From Glandiceps talaboti (lineage: Eukaryota > Hemichordata > Enteropneusta > Spengelidae), in assembly GCF_964340395.1 (NCBI RefSeq), contig NC_135560.1, positions 14,772,598 through 14,836,597 of the forward strand: DNA of 64,000 nt, written 5' to 3'. The translations under genes were made by a program, and so were the position numbers. Shown piece after piece: positions 17,200 to 51,740 of this stretch. Every line of letters begins with the position of its first letter. The first letter of the stretch is position 1. The notes beneath the pieces were generated by a model, which made no database searches, had not been told where the DNA came from, and saw nothing but the letters and a program-made list of their open reading frames with translations.

Positions 17200-17413
17200 G
17201 TAATTGATTAACGTCTTGAGCGGGGAGAACACGCCCAGCAATACAAGTCGATCGTCAGTCTGTGTAAACACCAGCACGTACTGCGTGTAGCTGTTGACTT
17301 CAACCGTCGTTTTGTCGAATCGTGTAAATTGACACCCAGGATCTATCCATTTCGTTTGGAAATAGACAACAGGGTATGACGTTGTAGTGTATACTGATTA
17401 TGGTCACACCGCC
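17200..17413 (+). promoter_or_regulatory. Presumed 5' UTR and proximal promoter of gene B
   Basis: The stretch before the start codon. An in-frame TAG at 17363-17365 with no ATG between it and 17414 fixes the start at 17414. No TATA box or initiator can be named with confidence; the transcription start is unknown. Confidence 0.35.
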
Positions 17414-39428
<22,015 letters not shown>

Positions 39429-39627
39429 TTGTGATCAATGTCATAGTAGACTTGAATCATCATCTTCGACAACATCTGAATGAAAACACGGGCGTGATCT
39501 TCTGTACTTTTACGGAGAGAATTTCTGTTGCAGTTTCTCGAAAGTAGAGATCTGGAACTCTAGAGAGAGACAGACAATGAATTTTGTCATATCTGGTCGT
39601 CAAGTGTGACGTTAAAACAGACAGTCA

Positions 39628-39631
39628 GACC

Positions 39632-39666
<35 letters not shown>
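39628..39666. repeat. (CAGA)n microsatellite
   Basis: About nine CAGA units, 200 bp after the gene B stop codon, so probably in the 3' UTR. Confidence 0.93.
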
Positions 39667-39668
<2 letters not shown>

Positions 39669-40203
39669 CATTTAAAGTGACACGGAAGACTGGAATTTGA
39701 CATTCTCGAAAGATCATTGATTTGATGCCCAACATGTTCACCAACGGTGGGAAAGAATGCCAATCGTGTTGAAATGAATGCCATTAATCTGTGACAGGCA
39801 TGATGGTATTTTATGTGAAGGACAGTCAACTCTGACTGAAACACCTGGAACGATTAATTCAAAGTGTGTGTCATGCGCACTGTCACCCATGCAAACAACA
39901 TGTGCCTTAAAAACGAGACCGTGCTTAGTTACCTAAAAGCAGTCTCCTTTTCTTTATTGACTAACAATAGAAGGGTTGCCCTTTTGAACCCAAATGAAAC
40001 TCTGATGTTGAGCAATAGGATTATTGAATATTTTAGACTGATCTACGAAAGATATCTGACAGATTCCAGATAGTCCCTCTTTTACTATGCAGATATGTTT
40101 TATGCTATAATCCAAACGTAATTATAAAGTCAAACATTGATCATAGTGGTCAAAGTTTGTCCGGCAATCTACGTTTTGTTTGATTGTATGTTTATGATAA
40201 CAA

Positions 40204-40288
40204 TCATCATTGCCATCATCACTACAACCGCAACACCGCCACAGCCATCGTAGTCGTCGTCGTCATCGTCACCACCACCACCACCACC

Positions 40289-40336
<48 letters not shown>

Positions 40337-40386
40337 GTCGTCGTCGTCATCATCATCATCATCATCGTCGTCGTCATCATCTCCAT
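40204..40386. repeat. CAT/CAC/CGT trinucleotide repeat
   Basis: Imperfect trinucleotide array passing through CAC, CAT and CGT blocks. The His-, Asp- and Thr-rich frames over it are artefacts. Confidence 0.93.
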
Positions 40387-43300
40387 TATCGTTATCCACT
40401 TCTCAAGTTCTTATTACTACCATTTTCATATAACCATTACATTTTATCGGCATAGCAATTCTCATTTTGCATTTCTGACTTTCAAATCTTGTGGAAATAT
40501 TTTTAAAAAGTATACTCAATATTTTTCTGAATTTATAACCTTTGTATTGATTGGTTGCTTGATTGATAGAGTTCGGGATGAACTTATTTTGATAGGGTCT
40601 GTTCAATTGAATATTATCATCCCTTTACTTCAATATGGAGACAAGTGGTGAACTTGAAAATTAATTTTTTTTCATCGAATTAATACATAAGATTTATATG
40701 TATACGAACATTTTATGTAAAAAATGAAACATTGTCACTTTGTAGCAATAATCTAGACTGGAACACTATAACATGTTCTACGTTTTAATCAGTCAGTCAT
40801 ATTTTAGGTACAGTACCTTTCAAGTTTTGCAAATTAACTTTTGTTCGTCGCTAAACTCGATATGGTATTCTAAGACTTTGTCTTTGCTTACCTAACATAC
40901 GGGCAATTACCCTATGCTAGAGCTCGATGTGAAATTACCAAACGATTTAAGATATTTTGATAAATAAATTGAAACTCATATCCTAAATTAAACAGTTTTG
41001 AACAGGAAATGACGAGAATACGAATTAGATTATGATCATAACACGAGAGCATTCGCATGTGCTAATTTTAGCCACGAGTTATTGTTTGTAGCATTTCGTT
41101 TTGTGTGTGATTATTTATGTTTATAAAGGGGGTAGTTTACAATTCAATTGTTTAATTAGTAAGTTTATAGTTGAACAAAGGAAAGATTGACTATAGGCGG
41201 TGGTGTCGATAGTTTTGTATGCATGTACAGATATCGGTATTACTCAGTAGTATTGCTACGCCTGAAATGTAGTGTCAATGGTGATTTTACTCCTCTAGGC
41301 AATATTGTGACTAATTGTTGACAAGTGAGTGGTGCAGATGACACGAATTCCACAAGTTTCAAAGATGTTCATACTGTAGAATCGTTATATGTAAACAGAT
41401 ACGTTAACAATGTCCACAGCAGACAAACTTCCTCTGCTATGTCACGGCGTCTAAGGCAAGGCAACATCATGGCAACATCGACAATGCCGTTTTACATGGT
41501 ATCGTTGAAAAAACTTGTCTTTAACTTGCACAATTTATTTCGAGCGGTCACCATACGTCGTTTTGTCTTCCAGCTGAGTTGAAATTCATGAAATAAAACC
41601 GTACGATACAGACCTGCAACTCATAATCTTGGTATAATATTACGCTCCATTAACTTAAAATAATAAACGTGAGAGTACGCGACACAAGGGAGCTCCTTGT
41701 ATGTTGATAAGATATGCTACTGAATAGCTCCAGTTCTCTTAAGACTACATATTATCTAGGTAAATATGACAAGGAGTTGCATCTGTATTACGAACGATGG
41801 AATTTTGTATCCTAAATATGTTATGATAAGGTCAATACGAACCACTGACGAACTCGGTCAACTAACTTTGAACAAGTAATATGTACAGATTAAGATAGGT
41901 AGAGTTTGAACTGTTGAACAGACAAAGTTTGATTTTTTATATAGCACAAATGTATTCCATGTCTAAAAACGAATTACTAATAGCTTTGAGACTGTCGAAG
42001 ACAGTGTAACACTTTTACATGTACTAACGCATATGTATGACTTTTGTTGCTTTTCCAGCACATACTATGTTTTAGAGGAAATAGGTAGGTTCAGTTTATT
42101 GTACAACGATCTGTGATGTTCGTGAGGAAAGCGGGTGAAAGTCAGCGTTTAAAGATGTTTTTTTTCGATCAAATTGTAGAACAGTATCAGAGAGACAGGA
42201 CATCAGGTTGTTAGCTTATCATGGACAAACGGAAAATGGAACCAGACGAAACCTAAATATGCGCGTGGCACTATTAAAATAATCATAATGTTTAACCAAA
42301 GTTCAAGCTTCCGATGTCTCTATAGGCATATATAACACTACGTGGTCGTTACCGGAGATCGTTAACCACAACGCACAAAAATGAAAGTATTAATCAGTAC
42401 AGACAATACTTCACACAGCACCACTTGTGATGGCCGTCTGTTTGCTTCTATCTATTGGACAAATGTTACCTTTTACAATAAATTTCTATTAGTTTAATAT
42501 GACATTCTCAAATTCCACTTACACAGACGCAGGACGTCACGACTCATTAATTGTCGATAAACTAAACAAAAGATGAATAGATTTAAAAGTTGTATCATGT
42601 GTTCAAAAGATACATTTTATAGTAAATAGACATTTACTAGGTCATGTAGGATTGAAGAGGCTACATCAGGACTTTTTGTATACTTTTTTTTCCAATAATA
42701 TGCATGTGTTGAACATTGATATCACCAGGGGAAACTTTTATATTTAGAAAGGGTATTATTATCACTATAGTTCGAAGTTTCAAATGGATGTGCTGAGATG
42801 AATAGAAAGTGATGAGGTAAATCTCGTTCGTGTTCACAGGATTTATTTCGACATCGAAAGAAATGACGAAAACGTTTATCGTTTGCGAAAAGTAAATATT
42901 GAAACAGTAATTGTAGACTAATATTGACAAAGGAACGATGCATTCGTCTCCGTGTCAAAGGTTAAGTGACGTATACTGATATTACGGTTTACAAATTGGG
43001 TTATTCAGACATGTTTAAATTGTCAACTGAAAAAGCAAACATTTAGGTTTAGAGTAGAAGGAATAAAGAAGACATACACACTGACCTCTCGCACTGAATG
43101 TCTGTCAAATCAGATAATCGGCAAAGAGATCCAACAAATTACCTTCGAAGAAGATGTACTCAATTCAAGTTGCTAAAATACTGACTTTGGAATCCTAAGA
43201 CATTACAATTTCTTTTCAAATTAACTCATTTGGTATTTGTTAAGTGTAAACGCATCGTTTAAGTGCCATTTGGAATGTTCTGCGAAACTTTGAGAGGTGA

Positions 43301-45018
43301 AATGGCATATCAATTAAAACAGGGTGTGTGAAATGTATCAATATTCAGACTTTTCCGTCAGTCTGGACATCGAAAGAAAAAAAAAAACGACAGACAGCAT
43401 GTGCTGTCGAAGTTCATATTCGATCAGATAGCCAAACGCAGCTCATCATTACATGCACGACTCCACAATCATGATAAAATTGACATTCCCACTGAGGTCA
43501 ATGTATGTCATCTTTATAATATGAATTTTGATGTACAGTATGAACTATTCTCTACAGGCTCTGTGAACTCTGGTGATAGAAATTATCAAACGAAGGAAGT
43601 GTACAGTTAATTGGTAACTTGACTTTTTAAGAATCAAAGTTTTCACGATATTAATATTTGAAATTTATCAAAGCGTGACAGTAGACGTGGTGTTAAAACA
43701 GATCATAATTCTAGGTTCATTCTTTTTATTTTAAATTACTTTTATTTGGAGTTGTTTTGATGTATTGCAATATCAATCACATATATACTTGTGCCAACAT
43801 CTCTGGAGTTTAGTGTCTGAATTATTCTCTGCATTTAAGTTTACGACTAAACGGTGTACAGTCGGAGAAGTCGACCATTTAAAAAAACATCAAACCCTGA
43901 ACTCCGGGCAAATTTAATCTACAAGGCAAAAGTGTACCAAAATTCAGAACGTGCATGGCGAGGCTTGATGCAGAGGTTTTGCGAAGTTCACGTACGTTGA
44001 TTGCAATGTATTCACTCTCCATATTTTATATATAGCTAGTTTGATTTTGGCTAATTTCTTAAGATGTTTGACATAATTTTGAACAAAAAAAAATATGGCT
44101 AACTTATATCATTTAACAGACGAAATTTATGGCATTGTTTAATTTGAAATGACTCATAACTTTCTATGATTCGAGTGAAATAAAAAAGAAATGATTTCAT
44201 TAACTTTGTGTCATTCCGTCTGAATGTGATTAAAATTCCTGAGTGTGTGTACAAGGATTCTAATGAGTAATATGGGGAAGTTAACCTCATTTTGGGACAG
44301 TTTTAGAAGTTAAAATATTTGGTAACCAGGCAACAAGCCTTTGGATGAACACAAGAGACACTTCAATAAAAGTTTATATGCACTTTTAAAGTTTAATGTT
44401 GTCTTGATAAATAATGTTTAGTGGCGGGAATATATATGGTGCAAATGCAAGTGATCTTCACCTACGTTACGGAGTAAGTTGATGAAATAGCTTGACATCA
44501 CATCATATTGCACAGTATTTGTTACATGCATCTGTTTTCTCGGGATAAAAAACCTTGTCTTTCTGTTGGGAATGATACATATTGACAGCTGATATACCGA
44601 AGGTGGCTATTACCAGTATTGGGGTGAATGTGACTTCTCTATAAAAACAATCTAATGGTTGTAAAAAAGTCGTCTTCGAAGCTTAAACGTTACGTGCGTC
44701 CAATTCCTGCCCGTTCTTCAGTTACCTCTGGTGTATGTGTCATACAACTTGATGTAGTGGAAGTAGAAATAGAAAACTAGATTGTTTTTCTGCGTTTGAC
44801 CTTGACTTTGATTTATTCCCTAATCCCAGCACCGATGGTTTCGACCTTGCGTATCGGATACTCTAGTCAGTCAGTCAAATAAAAATTCTGTAAAATATAT
44901 TAATGCCACCGTGACTATTATTTCGACCTAGATCCCTCACTAGCAAGGTATCCGTAAATACTAGTGTAGCAAAACAAATGTGACTAAAACATGGCAACTC
45001 AAGTCTTGACGAACACAC

Positions 45019-45070
45019 ACAGACACACAGACACAGACACAGACACAGACACAGACACAGACACACACAT
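45019..45070. repeat. (ACAGAC)n/(CA)n repeat
   Basis: About five ACAGAC hexamers flanked by CA units. Confidence 0.93.
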
Positions 45071-45481
45071 GTACATATACGCACACTAGCATGAGGTTAC
45101 GTCATCAAATCTCGCCTCAGAATGGTAGTAGTCATGTATAAATATACCTAATATGATCATTCCACAATTAGCGTTGAAAAAACCCAAGCTATATACTCTT
45201 TGCACCATAATTATACAATGTTAATCTTAATTCTATCGCAAAATACAACTGGCAGTCAACTCTGACGTGATCTAATAAACCGCTTCTTTTCATTTGTTTA
45301 CTACATCCAGTTAATTTTCTTCGGAAACGAAGTGTGAACAAGTCTTTTGAAATCAAGAATATTCATGAAATTCAAGTCGACTCGTTCTGCTATCATAATC
45401 TATCATCGGATGTAACTATTCATCCGACCTCCGACCACTGGAGTTTCACTTTTCAGCAAATATGTTGACAGATGTTTATAT

Positions 45482-45545
45482 CTGGTGAGCGGAATCTTCT
45501 CCAATAACGGTGGGGTCAAACCCATCGCTCTGTCAATACGAGAGA
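45482..45545 (+). repeat. tRNA-SINE-like remnant
   Basis: A-box-like TGGTGAGCGGAA followed about 30 bp later by a B-box-like GGGTCAAACCC. A single copy here, so tentative. Confidence 0.25.
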
Positions 45546-47264
45546 ACGTCTCAATCTCGCACGAGTTACTCATGCAGTCAGCTTTTCCTCCCTTTACTTA
45601 GTAACGGTTGGTTTGTTTCCAATGTTTCCAGCAGGTCATCATTCCGATGAACGTATCTCTTTGGCTGGGATGTCATTTCTTGTAGGATTGAATTTACATT
45701 TTTTTTGTTCATTGCATGAACAACTGTCACTTTGATTGAATGCCATAAATGACATTGAAATTAGATCTCTTTTCACGGTGACGTGACGCCGATATTGTTT
45801 ACGAATCTGAAGACAATTTTTTAAAATACGTCGCTTTTGTTCTTTTGGACTTTTACTGGTCACGGTTAAAGATCAAAGTCTGACCGTGTCTAGCTATTAT
45901 TTTCTACTGTAGTTGTTGTTGTCAAGCTGTGTTCGTATTCACAGAGTTATCAAGTACTATCAGTTACACACGGACATCTGAAAACGAACACTTTGTAATG
46001 GAGTTATGCTGGTGTAGCTTGCGCGCTTTTGAACAAGCAGATACCTTTTCAAACTAACCGCTCCCACGGCGAACAGCTGATTTTGCATGCTGCATAACTA
46101 TCACCTCTGATGGTGTGAACCACTCATACATGTATTTTTAACATGCCGGATATGGAACATGATGAACTCTGCACTCGAAGGTTATCGAGGTGGGCGAGAG
46201 GGTTCTCCAGTACAATTTACCGAAAAATAAGCCTTCTTAGTGCTGAATTCCAAATTACGAAGATAGAATTTTAATTATTATTACGATGAAAACCCCCACA
46301 ATTTACGAATTTACAAAGAAAATGAATTGGAGTTTACATTTTAAAATTATATTACTGGAAAGTTGATGTAGGCGGGGGGGGGGGGGCATTATAAATGCAT
46401 CAGTGTAGGAGTTTACTGATATGATTGCATCTACCATGATTTTTTATATTCATGTTAAAAATATATTTTGTGTAGATGATGAGATGAGTAGTATGTATGT
46501 TATTGATAAAATGATATGAGTGGTTGTCTTTTAATTTATTTTTTTTTTGGGGGGGGATATACCCAATTCTAAAAGCAGCATGTGAAATAATATAACTAAG
46601 CATGAACTACTACTACTGCGACGAGGGAGTGGGGTTACCGAGTTGGGGGTGAATCCGCCGGTGAGAGGGATGCCCCCCCCCCCTCCCTAAGTTGAAACTT
46701 GTTGAGATTTTGAGACACAAAGAATGCGTTCTGGTGATACAATAACGATGACGCACAATTCTGTATTAGACGATTTCCCATTAAAACCATATGTCGAGCT
46801 GTACAACATTAATACATTAACTTACAATCCCTGAAAATTTAAATACCAAATTACAGTTTACCATCTTTGAAGCAACTAGTGAACTACGACCGTATAAGCA
46901 CATCCACCCTTCTTTGTAGTAAAACATACGGCGAAACTTAGACTGGCAATGCACAACAGTGACGCACAACAGTAATTGACAGTTCCTCTAGTATAGTTAT
47001 ACTAGCATTTCGGACGATCGCGGTTTATAGTGCTGTTTACGTATATTGAATTCTTCAAACGTCATACAAAAACGATAAGTTTTATGTATTTTTCTTTTAC
47101 GTGTACGAAAAAGTGGTGCTATTTACAGTCACGCCGAACACTAAATTGCGATTTTAAGGTTTTTATTGCAACGTTTTAAAATTTACGAAAAAATAAAATG
47201 GCCCACCCACGTTATTCAACACTCTACAGGGTAACTGCACGATGTCGAATGTGCCATGATTGAC

Positions 47265-47563
47265 ACATGAGTAAGTGGATGACGACTTTTGTTTACTTGT
47301 TGTACATTCATACGATTATTCAAATTTCAAGTTCCAATGCACTATATATGTTATTCATTTGGCTCGTGGTAACATCATCATATCTAATCAAACCTGCAAG
47401 TTCTCAGTGACCAATAAATAAATTTATCACACCACGCTAGTAAAGATGATGCAACCATTGAACATCTGTCATATCTTTCGGATATAGAATTTATACATTT
47501 CTAGAATCCTATAAACTACATCGACTGTCACTACCAAACCAGAGTGACTATAGAGTCTCAATT
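47265..47563 (+). repeat. Left arm of a long inverted repeat
   Basis: About 299 bp that match the reverse complement of 49257-49549 at roughly 90% by eye, with one gap of about 8 bp. The inner 33 bp (from CTACCAAACC at 47531) equals the terminus of the MITE family. Confidence 0.85.
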
Positions 47564-48353
47564 TCTCTCCAAAATTATACAAATTAAGTAGCAGCACATC
47601 TAAATGTAGTAATCCGTCCTTTTCTTTATACCACCGAATGTCAAATTAAGTAAGACAATCCAGACAAAATTCCTGACATAAAATATATTGCATGAAAATA
47701 ATATCCGTGGAGAAATATAATAAAAACTATTATAACCTTGATATTTGGTAGCCTTCGGAGTAAGGATAAGCTTACAATAGCTGATTGATACTTGCCTTCA
47801 GGCATCTAACCCAATATCAAGGCAATAATATATAACCTCGTCGGAATATTCACATCACTTCAGTTTGTCGATTTCTCTTCTTGGAGTATTATAATGACTT
47901 TCAGTATGTCGAGCAACGTGTATGTATACCACCCTGTGGATCATATATCCCTAGTAGTTGACAAATCACGCCCTTAGCGGAGTAAAATTAATTTGCGACG
48001 TTATGTACATGACCAAATTACACCATTTGTAACGTATCGTGCCTGGAACGGAGGAGATTACTTTTTCCGCTTGACCAGAAATAAATTACTTATCGGGAGC
48101 GAAAGCTGTTTCCTCGACGTGCATGCTGGCTAGTCAAAACTGCTACTGTGCGATTCTGTGACATTCGCTCTAGTTCAAATTTCAAACCAAGATATCTCGC
48201 AATATATTTCTTGCGGCTGGATCAGGTTTTACTGTAGCAAGCGATTTCCTGCAATTTGTTTTCAACGTTTTTGTAAGTTTGATTTGTTTTGCTAAACAAC
48301 AGCAGCTGTTGTTCCTTTAGTCAACAATAAATTCTTTGGAATATGTTGTTCGT

Positions 48354-48474
48354 ACATACATACATACATACATACATACATACATACATACATACATACA
48401 TACATACATACATACATACACGCACGCACGCACACACACACACACATACATACATACATACATAAACACATACA

Positions 48475-48506
<32 letters not shown>

Positions 48507-48522
48507 CATACATACATACACA
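48354..48522. repeat. (ACAT)n microsatellite
   Basis: ACAT units with a CACG/CA patch (48419-48445), within the long inverted-repeat structure. Confidence 0.95.
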
Positions 48523-48932
48523 TTCATGTAAACAAACGAACAAACAAACCCTATCATAAGTCGAAGAACGGGTACATTTTGAACAGAGAACAAAATCTCA
48601 ACACTATCATAAAAGGATTGTTTTGGTGATCTCCATAGCGGTATTTCAATATAAGAATTAGTTGTGAACTCAGGGATACAGGTTGAAACAATTGTTCATT
48701 TGGCATACAGCTAATGTTTAATGTTTATAAGATGTATACATCCCGAATCACTTTGTGCGTCATTTTTATGTAAAGCCTTCTGACACGAATTAACAAACGT
48801 TTTCTCGGCGTGATTTAAACCCAAATTCCGTAAAAGGGACGATAAATTCTTCAGGAATTGTTTGATTGGGTAGTTCCAAACGAATAAAAATAAAATACAA
48901 TATTCAGTCACTTTTATTTTCTCTAAGAGCTA

Positions 48933-49291
48933 CTACCAAACCAGAGTGACTATAGAGTTTCACGGTGCGTCTCACACAAAGTTTGTATTGCAATTTAGTT
49001 TAAAACACAATAAAGGCACTGATAGCGCACAGGCATATATACAATGTTACATTTTTTTTATCTCACCATGACAACACAAATCCACAACACCGCCCAATTA
49101 ATGAAACAAGAAAGTTTCAAGCACAGAACTGTTTATTTGTGCTCACACTGAGATAGAATATAAGAATTCATATGTATGCACGCGCTATCACACCTACATT
49201 TTGTTTGTGTAATTAGTAACATTGTGTAAGATGTAAAAAAAAACACTGTGCGGCCTAATTGAGACTCTATAGTCACTCACTGGTTTAGTAG
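48933..49291. mobile_element. TA-flanked MITE, copy 3 (359 bp)
   Basis: Left end CTACCAAACCAGAGTGAC, right end its inverse with small changes; TA flanks at 48931-48932 and 49292-49293. It shares internal blocks with copies 1 and 2, including CACAGAACTGTTTATTTGT and GATAGCGC/GCGCTATC in inverted positions. Its right end overlaps the right arm of the long inverted repeat. No transposase. Confidence 0.8.
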
Positions 49292-49549
49292 TAACCGTCG
49301 ATGTAGTTTAAGGGACTATATAAATGTATAAATTCTATATCTTGAAAGATGTGCAATGGTTGCATCATCTTCACTAGCGTGGTGTGATAATTTTTTTTAT
49401 TGGTCACTGAGAACTTGCAGGTTTGATTTTATATGATGATGTTACCACGAGCCAAATGAATAACATATATAGTGCATTGGAACTTGAAATTTGAACAATC
49501 GTATGAATGTACAACAAGTAAACAAAAGTCGTCATCCACTTATTCATAT
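49257..49549 (-). repeat. Right arm of a long inverted repeat
   Basis: Inverse of 47265-47563, from the MITE end outward for about 255 bp into non-MITE sequence (for example GATGACGACTTTTGTTTAC on the minus strand). Confidence 0.85.
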
Positions 49550-49734
49550 CATCTATATCCACATCATGACTATCCAGTCTTTCGTAAATGATTGGTAGAC
49601 TTCTAACCCTCAACAGTCTGTAGTGTTGTTTCCCCATGCACGTTTCAACCCACACACGTACATACAGAATGACTTATTTATGTTCGCTGACAACAGCTTG
49701 TCTACATATAAGACTGTTTTATATCACCGTATTT

Positions 49735-49830
49735 ACAGATTAAAGCCGCTGCAGCTATTAAGGGCAGGGGTTTCAAACCCTAGCTCTCGCATTAGTGTTA
49801 CCTTGTCAGTGGCGCCATAACGAGGCTCTA
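49735..49830 (-). repeat. tRNA-derived SINE-like sequence (best candidate)
   Basis: On the minus strand TGGCGCCACTGAC (A-box-like) is followed 37 bp later by GGGTTTGAAACCCC (B-box-like), the spacing and order of an internal pol III promoter. The segment does not fold into an obvious intact tRNA. Its 3' extent is not defined. Confidence 0.4.
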
Positions 49831-49960
49831 TAGCCTGAGATCTTATGCAAAGTAGATAGCCTCAGCAGCGTGATAAGGACTGCATAGGATGATCCCTTTG
49901 CACAGGACCAGCTTCTATAACTTTGTAAAGAGCTAATTAATTTATTAAATCATTCATGCA

Positions 49961-50151
49961 AATTACCATAATAACATAAGATAAACACTAGGATTAACAC
50001 GTTGTCATTATTTAGCATAAATTACCATAATAACATAACTATGCTACAAGGTAAAGAGTAACACGTCAACTCATTATTAAGAATATATTACCATAATAGC
50101 ATAATTATGCTACAGGGTACAGTGTATCACGTCAAGTCATTATTTAGAATA
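49961..50151. repeat. Minisatellite, 59-66-bp unit, three copies
   Basis: Units start at 49961, 50020 and 50086, with a partial fourth at 50152. Each begins AATTACCATAATA (or close) and contains an ACACGT/CACGTCAA block and TCATTATT. Units 2 and 3 also carry a palindrome near GCATAATTATGC. Confidence 0.85.
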
Positions 50152-50732
50152 AATTCCCATTAAGTGTCAAATGTTAACCCTACTGGAACATACTAATCAA
50201 ACAAGACTGTGTTTTCTACACTTTTCAAAACACTGTTTTTTATTTCTTACTAAAGGGAGCAAATTATATTAGCGACATCCTTAGGACTTGAAAAATTGTT
50301 ACTGTTAGACTATATGGAAAACACTGTGATTATTGATTTGTTTCAATTATTCCAATATGTGATGTCTGTCTGTAACAATGTGTCATATTCCTACAATGTG
50401 TGCTAGATTTTGAAAATTCAGCTGCTGCAAATTCTTAACCCCTTATAAGCACAACATAAACGGCTTGATGACTTTGCATTCTCACACTGATATTTGACTG
50501 CTATATTAACGGTGTCAACAAATACACACATTCTATCATAACCATTTCATTTTGACAAACAAAAACATTGCGACTAAATTAAACACAGGTCCACATACAT
50601 GTATAATTACGTGATTTGCATATTACATAACCGATCAGCAAGATTAATCATATCAATTATATATTATATTATACCAGTAAATTCACATTCAAATCTAGAG
50701 ATCTGATTGGTCTATACGTTAAAATAACTGTG

Positions 50733-51101
50733 CTAAAATAGTGACAGCACAGTTGAGTTGGTATGCCACCAAGTACGTGGTTTTGAATGAAAGTAATCTG
50801 CTGATATTCGGCGGGCGATTAATGCCGCCTGCATCCACCATGGCCGCCTTGTCCGTACCGACAATTTTCCGAAGAATACAAAGTCGTCCTTGCCGAACGC
50901 TGATATATCCTCCCTAACTGGAAAATTAATGAGATTTCCAAAGCCCAATATATTGGCAGGTGATTTTACGAGCGGCTCTGGATAAACAAGTGCGCCGTTC
51001 TTGTCCCTCACAAAAAATGCAGAAACAGTGAGGCAGATCATGTACGAAGATCTGCTACAAAAAGAGTCCAGCGTCAGACAATTCACAAATAAATTTATCA
51101 C
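50733..51101 (-). CDS. Unclassified 122-codon open frame
   Basis: The longest non-repeat, non-nAChR open frame in the window. It contains the stretch KNGALVYPEPLVKSP and FGKDDFVFFGKL; no family is recognised. The DNA looks less AT-rich than its flanks. On the opposite strand, a frame from about 50986 runs into AAAG|GTAAGT at 51165-51174, an exon-like end. Only one strand, or neither, can be coding. It could be a transposon or gene remnant. Confidence 0.2.
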   Translation of the reverse strand: MINLFVNCLTLDSFCSRSSYMICLTVSAFFVRDKNGALVYPEPLVKSPANILGFGNLINFPVREDISAFGKDDFVFFGKLSVRTRRPWWMQAALIARRISADYFHSKPRTWWHTNSTVLSLF

Positions 51102-51616
51102 TGCTCAAAATAAACAAAACTACATATACATTCTCTGCACTGCACTGAAGCAAACAATTAGTGGTTTAAAGGTAAGTTTAGTAACGTTGTCCCTCACTTC
51201 ATAGTATGAGATGTTCTGTATTGGGAGGAAAGACAATATAATAAATGATTTCAACTTATATTCAGATGCTGGAGCCGATATATACATATACTTTATTTCC
51301 ACTCCACTCATCGTACATTTCAAGGATACCGGCAACTGATCAAAACCTCGGGCTATATATACAATACATCATCAGCGGGGATTTATTGCTGAAACATACC
51401 ACCAATGCTGGTTGCTCAGATTTCGCCAACCTTCCAATATAATTATGTCATAATGAATATTTGCATATTACATTACTGACTTTCATAAATTATATTTATC
51501 ATTTGTGCAATATATTATCAATTGTTACTCATAATTGTATCTTGCTCAGTGATGTCATCATGATACATACTTGTTATTCGATGAATGTGTCTTCCTTTTA
51601 GCTAATGTACATTTTT

Positions 51617-51651
51617 GTATGTATGTACATGTGTGTATGTATGTATGTATG

Positions 51652-51739
<88 letters not shown>

Positions 51740-51740
51740 T
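51617..51740. repeat. (ATGT)n-(TA)n-(CA)n compound microsatellite
   Basis: ATGT to about 51680, TA to 51717, CA to 51740. Same three-part order as at 4237, except that TA precedes CA here. Confidence 0.95.

Noticed and set aside
40963-41597. AATAAA hexamers as the gene B poly(A) signal
   Set aside because: Both lie more than 1.5 kb past the stop and lack a GT- or T-rich downstream element, so neither can be chosen.
49735-49830. A functional tRNA gene
   Set aside because: The A- and B-box-like motifs are present, but no acceptor stem or anticodon arm can be paired, so a SINE-like remnant is the better call.
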